Notes: generated by a model not told the origin, from the sequence alone. A stretch of 7,553 nt of DNA from Anaerolineales bacterium (GCA_011772595.1 WVZH01000209.1:14118-21670), one strand, 5' to 3'; counted from the stretch's first letter, positions 1 through 5,957 are shown. A program made the numbers and translations.

Positions 1-54
1 CTATGCGTTTTGACAGCCCTGCAACATACAACACAGACTTGTATAATGGGGGCC

Positions 55-921
55 ATGTTAATCCCTCTGTTGTTCCTGGCGTGGACGATGGGTGGTCTCA
101 TCAATCTGCTTGCCGATAGTCTCCCATTCACACGTCGACCGCAGTTGCCACATTGTCATTCCTGTGGAGCACCTTACTCTCCTGTGGCTTGGCTCTCGGT
201 TTCCGCCATTCTGGCTCGGGTCTGGCGATGTTCCTATTGTGATTCACCTAGAAACTTGCGCGCCCCGATCGTGGAACTGGCTTCCATCCTGATTGCTCTT
301 TCTCTTTACCATCGTGAACCCTATATGGGAACCATTTGGACAGGGCTTATTATCGCTGGCATCTTTCTGCTGATTGTGGTCATTGACATCGAACATCGCT
401 TGATCCTGCACATCGTCAGTGGTCCCGCCGCAATCATTGGTGGGCTATTTGGATTCCTCGATCCTAATAAAGACATTGCCAAAACAATTCTTGGCGGCGC
501 GGTCGGTTTGGGTGTCGTTCTCATACTCTTTCTCCTCGGAGCGTTGTTTGCAAAATTCGTTGCCGTTCGACGTGGCGATGACCTCGACGAAGTGGCATTC
601 GGTTTTGGCGATGTGACTTTGGCTGGTGTAATTGGCCTTACCGTTGGGTGGCCGGGTGTGATCGTCGCACTCTTTATTGGGGTTCTTATCGCGGGGGAGT
701 TCAGCATGGTTTATATCATCGATCGCTACTTGCGAGGCCGCTATCAAGCATATCTCCCTATCCCCTATGGCCCGTTTCTCGTCATTGGCGCGTGGATCAT
801 TTATCACGGCGGACCTGCATTGGTATATCAGCTCTTTCCTTGGGGTCCTCTCGTCCTTCTCCTTCTTCTCACCCTCGTCTTTGCGGCGAAGCACCTCTTC
901 GAGCGGATAAAAGCCCAATAA
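55..921 (+). CDS. Prepilin peptidase, A24 family (PilD/TadV-like), with N-terminal zinc module
   Basis: Membrane aspartic peptidase that cleaves the leader of type IV prepilins and pseudopilins; enzymes with the Cys module usually also N-methylate the new N-terminus. Numbering here counts from the TTG at 10. C49-x2-C52 and C74-x2-C77 form the zinc module. The first catalytic Asp is D126 in V-I-D-I-E-H-R-L-I. The second is D201 in the family G-x-G-D motif (G198-F-G-D). The conserved I-P-Y-G-P-F-L lies at 251-257. About eight hydrophobic helices are visible. Oddity: the usual 'RxIPN' after the first Asp reads R-L-I-L-H, so Pro and Asn are missing. The frame is open to the window edge, with TTG at 10 and ATG at 46 and 55. 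I chose ATG 55 (288 aa) because family members start with a few residues before the first helix (M-L-I-P-L-L) and a G run lies just upstream. It sits directly before three genes for likely substrates. Family assignment is firm; the start is not. Confidence 0.93.
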   Translation: MLIPLLFLAWTMGGLINLLADSLPFTRRPQLPHCHSCGAPYSPVAWLSVSAILARVWRCSYCDSPRNLRAPIVELASILIALSLYHREPYMGTIWTGLIIAGIFLLIVVIDIEHRLILHIVSGPAAIIGGLFGFLDPNKDIAKTILGGAVGLGVVLILFLLGALFAKFVAVRRGDDLDEVAFGFGDVTLAGVIGLTVGWPGVIVALFIGVLIAGEFSMVYIIDRYLRGRYQAYLPIPYGPFLVIGAWIIYHGGPALVYQLFPWGPLVLLLLLTLVFAAKHLFERIKAQ

Positions 922-960
922 CCACTTCTGGGAGTCCTAAAACTGGGTCGAAATGTTCCC

Positions 961-975
961 GTTTTGTTACAAAAC
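961..975. repeat. Perfect inverted repeat GTTTTG-TTA-CAAAAC
   Basis: Six-base-pair perfect arms around a three-base loop, 40 bases after the prepilin peptidase stop. It abuts a second inverted repeat at 976-993. No T tract follows, so it is a poor intrinsic terminator. An operator, or an mRNA structure protecting or separating the peptidase message from the pilin operon, are the alternatives. Confidence 0.5.
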
Positions 976-993
976 TGTTTCCGTCTGGAAACA
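976..993. repeat. Perfect inverted repeat TGTTTCC-GTCT-GGAAACA
   Basis: Seven-base-pair perfect arms around a four-base loop, starting at the base after the preceding inverted repeat ends. The pair occupies 33 contiguous bases about 50 bases upstream of a TATAAT box. Its function is not known from sequence; a regulator-binding site or a tandem RNA hairpin are both possible. Confidence 0.5.
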
Positions 994-1043
994 ACCTGAT
1001 ACGCTGGTCCATGGGTACTAGGAAGAGCCGCGGGGTCGCACCT

Positions 1044-1049
1044 TATAAT
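1044..1049 (+). promoter_or_regulatory. Possible -10 box (TATAAT) for the tadE operon
   Basis: This is a perfect consensus -10 hexamer 54 bases before the tadE start, in the only sizeable gap of the pilus locus. The position 17 bases upstream reads GGAAGA, so there is no recognisable -35 box and no TG extension. Transcription from here would need an activator. The box may also be chance in an AT-rich gap. Confidence 0.35.
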
Positions 1050-1093
1050 GTAAGCCAGATGACAAGAATGAATCCAAAACAATAAAACCGTGC

Positions 1094-1099
1094 GAGAGG
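1094..1099 (+). promoter_or_regulatory. Ribosome binding site GAGAGG of tadE
   Basis: GAGAGG is followed by four bases and then ATG at 1104. An in-frame GTG at 1101 lies only one base from the site, so ATG 1104 is preferred. The next gene has the same hexamer with the same four-base spacing. Confidence 0.7.
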
Positions 1100-1103
1100 C
1101 GTG

Positions 1104-1760
1104 ATGAAAATCAAGCGCAATGTTATAAGAAAGAAGCCGGGTCGCAAGAAATCGATTGGGCAAAGCCTCGTCGAGTTCGCGGTGTTGCTGCCCATTCTGA
1201 TCATGATGCTTTCCGGCCTGGTGGAATTCGGTTTTTTATTAAATATCTACTTGGATCTCATTGACGCTGCGCGAGAGGCCGCCCGCTTTTCTGCCAACGA
1301 CGATCCCGTGCGCCTCATCGACGGAACACCAACGGATCTGAATCCTCTCTTCTATTCCAATGCCCAAACACTGACGAAGGAAAGCCTCAAAACCTCATCC
1401 GATGACCGCATCGATTGGTTACCGCCTTTTGATGATTGCGACAATATTGATGGCGATATTGTCATCTCCACATTCTCCATCCTCGATGGGGTCATTGACA
1501 CTCGATATCCGACGATTTATGGAGATTCCGGTGTTAGCCTTTGTGGCCATTATTTCTCCGAGTTTACCACGGCGGAGGTTAACGCCAGGTTGGACGCCGC
1601 GGCACCGAATGCGGGGTTGGTGCTGGTGGAAATCTTTGTTAATTACAATCACGTTCTAGGATTACCTTGGATAAGAGCCTTTGTTCCAGATCCCGTCTTG
1701 TTACACGCCTACAGTTTTATGCCCAACACGGCTGTGGAACCGACGCCAACACCACCATGA
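1104..1760 (+). CDS. tadE: TadE-like pseudopilin
   Basis: Minor pseudopilin of the Tad (Flp) secretion/pilus machinery, anchored in the membrane with its bulk outside. Numbering is from ATG 1104 (218 aa). Residues 1-19 are very basic (K/R-rich). Next comes G19-Q-S-L-V-E24-F-A, the TadE signature, and a hydrophobic helix at about 20-50. G19 at -1 and E24 at +5 fit the type IV prepilin cleavage rule, so the peptidase encoded upstream is the natural processing enzyme. The D-A-A-R-E-A-A-R segment after the helix is typical of the family. The C-terminal part has two Cys (112 and 147) that could form a disulfide. The protein ends in E-P-T-P-T-P-P, a miniature of the Thr/Pro linkers in the 732-residue paralogue at 3325. 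Its stop codon overlaps the ribosome binding site of the next gene, implying translational coupling. Family call is firm; role in assembly is inferred. Confidence 0.9.
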   Translation: MKIKRNVIRKKPGRKKSIGQSLVEFAVLLPILIMMLSGLVEFGFLLNIYLDLIDAAREAARFSANDDPVRLIDGTPTDLNPLFYSNAQTLTKESLKTSSDDRIDWLPPFDDCDNIDGDIVISTFSILDGVIDTRYPTIYGDSGVSLCGHYFSEFTTAEVNARLDAAAPNAGLVLVEIFVNYNHVLGLPWIRAFVPDPVLLHAYSFMPNTAVEPTPTPP

Positions 1761-1764
1761 GAGG
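1759..1764 (+). promoter_or_regulatory. Ribosome binding site GAGAGG overlapping the tadE stop codon; decides the start of the vWA gene
   Basis: GAGAGG shares its first two bases with the tadE TGA (1758-1760) and is followed by CAGT and ATG at 1769. Two other in-frame starts exist: ATG 1757, which overlaps the tadE stop in an ATGA, and ATG 1667 deep inside tadE. Only 1769 has a site at proper spacing, and it places the conserved G-Q pilin-like motif eight residues from the N-terminus. Confidence 0.7.
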
Positions 1765-1768
1765 CAGT

Positions 1769-3298
1769 ATGAAGAAAGAGCGACTTCAACGTGGACAAGC
1801 GATGGTTTTGCTCGCGCTGGCCTTTGTCGGCCTGGCGGCCTTCATCGGGCTGACTGTTGATGCAGGCATATTATTCATTCAGGTTGGTCATCTGCGGCGT
1901 GCCGTGGACTCCTCCTCGCTGGCTGCTGCAAACCAGTTTCGCGAGGGGCGAAACACTGCGGATATCGAGGCCGCGGCAAACGAATTCATCAACCTGAACA
2001 GCCTGAATCCTGCGGATGCAGACGTTTTCATCTGTGACCTCATCGATCCTGGATCTGTTTATCATGATCCAACGCTTTGTCCAGATCCGGGAGATCCGCC
2101 GCGTAAGTTCGTGCGCGTAAGAGCGCAAATGCCGGTCAACTTTGTCTTCCTCACCATTATTGGATGGCACGGCATTACGATCCACGCGGACACAATCTCC
2201 GAAACGGCCTCCGTGGACATCGTGCTTGCCATCGATACGTCCCCTTCGATGACCTTCGACGCCGCCTGTGATGACGGTGATGATGACGACGGCGACGGGT
2301 GGGACGATGAGTGTGAGGACTACGATGGTGATGGCTGTCTGCCTACCGAACCGTGTGATACCGGCACCGAGGCGCAGGAAGATTGGGGACCCAATGGGGT
2401 GCCGGATGACTTATTCAGTGACCCGGCGACGTGCAACGGGCCGCCGCGCGAGTGTCACCCATTCGAGGAGGTTCGTGATGCGGCGCTGGCGCTTGTCAAT
2501 CGCATGTATTTCCCCTACGACCGCATGGCCGTGGTTACCTTCGATCGTACCGCCCAAGTCCAAGTGAATCTAACGTCCAACAAAGCCGATGTTGTCAATG
2601 CCGTCAACGCGCTGGAGGTGGCGCTCTATCCAGACCCTTCGGAGTGCGACCTCTTGGTTGGTGGCGACGATGCCAGAGGCTGTACATCGACGAACATCGC
2701 CGGGGGTTTACGATTGGCCGGGAATGAGTTTGGTTTGTCGACGCGCGAGGAAGCGGTGTGGATCGTCATTGTGTTGAGCGATGGCTCGGCAAACGCAGCA
2801 CAGACCGCCGACGTCCCTCCAAAGTGGATTTGCCCGGGCAGCCCCGGAGCTCCGACGTGGGTCGCGCCGCTCTGTCGAGACACCCAATTCGAGAAAGGTT
2901 TGGGTGCATCCGGTTACGACCCAGAAGATGCTGCAGAAGACGAGGCGCTGTTTGTAGGTTGCCCTGATGCGCTTTCGCCACAGCCCGCAGGATGCCCCAA
3001 CCCGGGTCAGGGCGCCGTGATCTTTACCATCGGACTGGGTGACGACGTGACCAATTCCACCACCTGCGCCATTCCACCCTATGCATCGTGTGAGCCTGAT
3101 CAGGGAGAAAAGATCCTGCGTTTCATTGCTGGTGTCGGAGATGACAACGACCCCGATACGCCCCCCGCCATTGATCCTTGCGAAGGAGTAACTACAGGTC
3201 AATCGTGTGGTAATTATTATTACTCACCTACAGGATCCGGACTTCTGCAAGTTTTTGAGGCTATCGCCTCACGAATCTTTACTCGTATCACTCATTAG
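1769..3298 (+). CDS. TadG-like pilus-associated protein with von Willebrand A domain and Asp-rich insert
   Basis: Probable surface protein of the Tad system: an N-terminal membrane/pseudopilin anchor carrying an extracellular vWA domain. Numbering is from ATG 1769 (509 aa). The short basic start M-K-K-E-R-L-Q-R is followed by G9-Q-A-M-V and a helix at about 11-37, as in the Tad/TadG N-terminal family. Leu replaces the usual Glu at +5. The vWA domain runs from about 149 to 427. Its metal-ion-dependent adhesion site is D156-T-S158-P-S160, with Thr308 in S-T-N-I-A-G-G-L and Asp338 in V-L-S-D-G-S. About 70 residues separate the DxSxS strand from the first helix (232-247). They include a Cys-flanked Asp-rich stretch (167-190) with D-x-D-G spacing, suggesting extra calcium binding. 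A second Cys-rich insert lies at about 350-415. Many Cys fit an exported, disulfide-bonded protein. The end, F-E-A-I-A-S-R-I-F-T-R, closes the domain. Adhesion is inferred from the metal site. Confidence 0.88.
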   Translation: MKKERLQRGQAMVLLALAFVGLAAFIGLTVDAGILFIQVGHLRRAVDSSSLAAANQFREGRNTADIEAAANEFINLNSLNPADADVFICDLIDPGSVYHDPTLCPDPGDPPRKFVRVRAQMPVNFVFLTIIGWHGITIHADTISETASVDIVLAIDTSPSMTFDAACDDGDDDDGDGWDDECEDYDGDGCLPTEPCDTGTEAQEDWGPNGVPDDLFSDPATCNGPPRECHPFEEVRDAALALVNRMYFPYDRMAVVTFDRTAQVQVNLTSNKADVVNAVNALEVALYPDPSECDLLVGGDDARGCTSTNIAGGLRLAGNEFGLSTREEAVWIVIVLSDGSANAAQTADVPPKWICPGSPGAPTWVAPLCRDTQFEKGLGASGYDPEDAAEDEALFVGCPDALSPQPAGCPNPGQGAVIFTIGLGDDVTNSTTCAIPPYASCEPDQGEKILRFIAGVGDDNDPDTPPAIDPCEGVTTGQSCGNYYYSPTGSGLLQVFEAIASRIFTRITH

Positions 3299-3311
3299 TT
3301 AGGGGAAGCGT

Positions 3312-3316
3312 AAGGA
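3312..3316 (+). promoter_or_regulatory. Ribosome binding site AAGGA of the large TadE-like gene
   Basis: AAGGA is followed by eight bases before ATG 3325, within a 26-base gap after the vWA gene. The gap has no room for a separate promoter, so the gene is most likely co-transcribed with the two upstream. Confidence 0.65.
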
Positions 3317-3324
3317 AGTTTAAG

Positions 3325-5523
3325 ATGGTGTATCGATGGATCAAGAAATTGCGATCGAACCGCAGCAACTCTCGAGCACAGAGCCTGGTTGAATTTGCCC
3401 TCATCCTTCCCGTCCTGCTGATGCTTATCTTCGTGATCGTCGAGTTGGCGCGTCTCCTGCACGCCTGGCTGGCGGTCGAGAATGGCGCCCGTTTCGGGGT
3501 CCGCTACGCAATAACCGGCGAGTTCAATCCCACGTATTGTATAGGGTTCCCCGGGGACATCTGCGATGATCAATCCGAGGAGGACGCCGCCCGCATCCCA
3601 TCGATCAAGGATACAGCGCGCGCCGGTTCGGTCGCCATCTTGCGCGACGAGACCAAAGCCGTCGGAGAACCCGGGTTCTATAAAGTGACGGTCTGTTCCA
3701 GTCGGCGGGATGCCTTTGATCAGCCCATCTTCCAGTACAACGAACCGGATCCGGGTAACGACCCTGCAATGTGTATCCGTATCGCAGATAGTGTGCCGAT
3801 GGAAGACGGCGGAGGTCCGGGCGATCGCGTATCCGTGACAGTCGAATTCGAGCACCCTCTGATCGCTCCGATCCTGAGTTCGTGGTGGCCGCACATTCAC
3901 CTACGTGCGAGGCGACAGGGCATCGTCGAACAGTTCCGGGTTGCCAGGGTTGTCGGGTTGCCGGCCACGGTTGTCGAACCCTCCTTCACCCCGACCGAGA
4001 CCTACACACCGACGATCACATCGACACCAACGGAAACGGCCACTGTGACGCTTACGCCTTGTAAGGTGCCACCTGTTGTCACTATTCAACAGCCTGTGTC
4101 AGGGGAAGTCATTAACGATAAGATCCCGTCGTGGGTCACGGCGTACGATCCCGATAACGAGGATACCTTAAACTGTACGGCACCCGGAGGCGATGGTGAA
4201 GGAATCGTACAGGTCCAAATCGTGTTCTATTATTGGAACGGTGTTTGGGAGCAAGTGCATTCGCAAACGGAATACAACGTCTGTTATTGTGGTTTCGGTG
4301 GCAACTGCCCATGCGGAGAACATCCTGCGGTTGCTAATAAATGGCCGGGTGGGATTCCAGTCACAAACGGTCTTCACCGCATGATGGCTCGCGCCCAGGA
4401 CGATGAGGGCGTGTGGAGCGATTGGGAGTACGTTGATTTTCAAATCAACGCTCCCACGCCGACACCCACGATCACGCCAACGGCAACGAAGACTCCGTCT
4501 TGCTCAGGCGTTAGCTTTGGTAATTTTCAGTTCCTCAATTATGGTACGATTACCCAAAGAATCAGCAACACGACTTATCCTGGTCTTGAAGTTACAAGAA
4601 TAATCGTGGATTGGGATCCGTTGGAGGCGCTCTCGGACTTTAACAATTGGAACATACGTGTGGACTGGATGTGGTGGGAACAAATATATGTGAACGACGG
4701 CAACGATTACAGCTCAACGACTCCCTCTAACGTTAGGATGCCACAACCAGTTTACGAAGGTTTAAATGCCAACGAGATTCGGGTCGATTTCGATGGTGTA
4801 TTTAATGGCTATTTCGATGGTCCACCTCCCAATTTCTCGTCCGCACAATTCGGTTGGACAGTCGAGTTCGATGATCCTTCGTGTAATCTATATCGCGCTG
4901 CCGTAGATATCCCCCTCCCGACGATCACCCGCACCCCGACGGTCACACGCACACCGACCAGGACGGGCACACCGACCAGGACGAGCACACCGACCAGGAC
5001 GCCCACCCGAACCCGGACTCCGACCGCCACACCGCCGCCCAATTGCAATGACATCAGAGTGGTGGACATCTGGAAAGCGGGAAGCGACAATATCAGGATG
5101 AGCGTTCGCAATGACAATCCGATGGCGGTCTCCATGAACATGGCGGACCTTTTCTGGACCAAGACCTACTCCGGCATGTACGTCGACTGGTTCGAATTCA
5201 AGAGCAACCGCTTCTACGGTGGCAATGACTCCTCCCCGGATACAACCGGTCGATCCGCCAGCCCGACCATTTTGTTGGATCCTGGTGCGACCGGTGTGTT
5301 CGATGTCGATTTCGATGGCAACGACGGAAACATCGGCGGAGCGTTTGGGGTAAAGCTCTATTTCGAAGGCGGAAGGTGCAGTGTTTCCGATTCGGTCAAC
5401 TTACCCATGCCGACGGTTACCCGCACGCCTACGAAGACGTCCACGTCCCCGCCGGCAACAGCTACAAGCACCGTAGGCGCTCAGACTCCTACTGCGACGA
5501 AGACCCTCCCGCCTCTCGACTAG
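3325..5523 (+). CDS. Large TadE-like protein with Thr/Pro stalks, Ig-like domain and duplicated beta domain
   Basis: A TadE-type anchor extended into a 732-residue extracellular protein; ordinary TadE proteins have about 150-220 residues. Residues 1-18 are basic, then A18-Q-S-L-V-E23-F-A-L and a hydrophobic helix at about 19-45. Ala replaces Gly at -1, but Glu at +5 is kept, so processing by the upstream peptidase is plausible. The TadE-like ectodomain runs to about 210. Thr/Pro linker 1 (219-245) leads to an Ig-like beta domain (246-376) with six Cys, including C-Y-C and C-P-C. Linker 2 (377-391) leads to domain A (393-529), linker 3 (530-571) to domain B (574-692), and linker 4 (693-729) ends the protein. 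A and B look like a duplication: each begins with Cys, contains V-D-F-D-G, has a second Cys near its end, and runs into P-T-(I/V)-T-R-T-P-T. No sortase motif or C-terminal anchor is seen. It probably projects from the pilus or envelope as an adhesin; that role is inference. Confidence 0.87.
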   Translation: MVYRWIKKLRSNRSNSRAQSLVEFALILPVLLMLIFVIVELARLLHAWLAVENGARFGVRYAITGEFNPTYCIGFPGDICDDQSEEDAARIPSIKDTARAGSVAILRDETKAVGEPGFYKVTVCSSRRDAFDQPIFQYNEPDPGNDPAMCIRIADSVPMEDGGGPGDRVSVTVEFEHPLIAPILSSWWPHIHLRARRQGIVEQFRVARVVGLPATVVEPSFTPTETYTPTITSTPTETATVTLTPCKVPPVVTIQQPVSGEVINDKIPSWVTAYDPDNEDTLNCTAPGGDGEGIVQVQIVFYYWNGVWEQVHSQTEYNVCYCGFGGNCPCGEHPAVANKWPGGIPVTNGLHRMMARAQDDEGVWSDWEYVDFQINAPTPTPTITPTATKTPSCSGVSFGNFQFLNYGTITQRISNTTYPGLEVTRIIVDWDPLEALSDFNNWNIRVDWMWWEQIYVNDGNDYSSTTPSNVRMPQPVYEGLNANEIRVDFDGVFNGYFDGPPPNFSSAQFGWTVEFDDPSCNLYRAAVDIPLPTITRTPTVTRTPTRTGTPTRTSTPTRTPTRTRTPTATPPPNCNDIRVVDIWKAGSDNIRMSVRNDNPMAVSMNMADLFWTKTYSGMYVDWFEFKSNRFYGGNDSSPDTTGRSASPTILLDPGATGVFDVDFDGNDGNIGGAFGVKLYFEGGRCSVSDSVNLPMPTVTRTPTKTSTSPPATATSTVGAQTPTATKTLPPLD
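4951..5004 (+). repeat. Three tandem 18-bp repeats in Thr/Pro linker 3
   Basis: Three consecutive copies of ACACCGACCAGGACG plus a variable triplet (GGC, AGC, CCC), at 4951, 4969 and 4987. The first 15 bases are identical in all three. They encode T-P-T-R-T-(G/S/P). The flanks (4921-4950 and 5005-5036) are degenerate versions. Near identity at DNA level suggests recent slippage or recombination, so linker length may vary between strains. Confidence 0.85.
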
Positions 5524-5542
5524 CGTTCGCTGTGATACTACC

Positions 5543-5577
5543 CTGTGGCCCCACTCGCTGGGGCCACAGTTTGGTTT
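5543..5577 (+). terminator. Rho-independent terminator of the pilus operon
   Basis: CTGTGGCCCC (5543-5552) pairs perfectly with GGGGCCACAG (5560-5569) across a seven-base loop and is followed by TTTGGTTT. It begins 19 bases after the stop codon of the large TadE-like gene. This marks the 3' end of the transcription unit. Confidence 0.9.
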
Positions 5578-5680
5578 AAGCTAACCTTCAGTCAGGAGTT
5601 CGGATCAGATTTGTGGGCAGTGCTCCCTCCCCCGTCAGTTTCTTATAGTAAATCCCATGAAGTTCGCAGACTCTGCCTTG

Positions 5681-5713
5681 CGCTTCGCCCTGAGCAATGT
5701 CGAAGGAGGCGAA
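5681..5713. repeat. REP-like dispersed element (CTTCGCCCTGAGC...GTCGAAGG type)
   Basis: CTTCG (5683-5687) can pair with CGAAG (5701-5705), and TTCGCC (5684-5689) with GGCGAA (5708-5713). The core CTTCGCCCTGAGC followed by TCGAAGG matches the intergenic repeat style common in many environmental bacterial genomes. That resemblance is from memory, not from a search. Confidence 0.55.
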
Positions 5714-5776
5714 AGGGTAGCTTCCAGACACCATTAGGTTCAAATGTGTGAGTGGACTGAAAAGGAGAAATTCAGG

Positions 5777-5797
5777 TCGGCCCCTGTGCTTGGCCGA
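5777..5797. repeat. Short hairpin TCGGCC-N9-GGCCGA
   Basis: Perfect six-base-pair arms around a nine-base loop, followed by a weaker GGGATCAATTCCC palindrome at 5800-5812. No T tract follows. It may be part of a degraded repeat or a structured RNA, or simply chance. Confidence 0.35.
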
Positions 5798-5880
5798 TAG
5801 GGATCAATTCCCATGATTCGTAGCGAAAACGTGCGATGAAGAGAACCAAGGGCTTTTAAATCCTATTTTCATCCAGGAGA

Positions 5881-5910
5881 TGTAGGGGCGCATCGCGATG
5901 CGCCCCTACA
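5881..5910. repeat. Perfect 30-bp palindrome (TGTAGGGGCGCATCG and its complement)
   Basis: Fifteen bases are followed with no spacer by their exact reverse complement. A further half-site, CGCCCCTAC, lies at 5930-5938 and could pair with the same left arm. The GTAGGGGCG...CGCCCCTAC form resembles small palindromic repeats dispersed in Chloroflexota and cyanobacterial intergenic DNA. It could be a REP or miniature mobile element, and as RNA it would form a very stable hairpin. Confidence 0.8.
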
Positions 5911-5957
5911 CAATGATTTATCAATGCTTCGCCCCTACCTGTTTTCTAACCATCGCC

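Larger units (their letters stand above)
5578..5957. other. Non-coding interval with dispersed palindromes
   Basis: I find no credible protein gene here: the open frames are short, lack ribosome binding sites and resemble nothing recognisable. Apart from the three inverted-repeat elements listed separately, the sequence shows no tRNA, no T-box antiterminator core and no CRISPR pattern. The stretch looks like an intergenic region that has collected repetitive elements between two unrelated transcription units. Confidence 0.6.

Noticed and set aside
10..47. TTGACA (10-15) with TATAAT (42-47) as a consensus promoter
   Set aside because: The spacer is 26 bases, far from the 16-18 needed, so the two hexamers cannot act together.
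445..918. Antisense open frame of 157 codons opposite the prepilin peptidase
   Set aside because: It lies wholly opposite a clearly recognised gene, and its translation is low-complexity and charged with no recognisable motif.
648..1085. Plus-strand open frame of 145 codons overlapping the peptidase end and the following gap
   Set aside because: It is out of frame with the catalytic core region, has Ser/Arg-rich composition typical of a shadow frame, and has no ribosome binding site.
2708..3202. Antisense open frame of 164 codons opposite the vWA gene
   Set aside because: The sense strand encodes the conserved vWA D338 region and closing segment; the antisense product matches nothing recognisable.
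3295..3900. Antisense open frame of 201 codons opposite the large TadE-like gene
   Set aside because: The opposite strand carries the TadE signature and helix; this is a shadow of GC-biased codon use.
4951..5004. CRISPR-like repeat array
   Set aside because: The repeats are adjacent with no spacers, in frame, and encode a Thr/Pro linker.
5545..5751. Small plus-strand frame after the pilus operon
   Set aside because: Its ATG-proximal part consists of the terminator hairpin and it crosses a REP-like element; no ribosome binding site.
5750..5870. T-box leader or tRNA, suggested by GATGAAGAGAACC and the GGGATCAATTCCC arm
   Set aside because: There is no conserved T-box antiterminator core (AGGGTGGNACCGCG), no cloverleaf can be drawn, and the T-arm-like stem has only three pairs.
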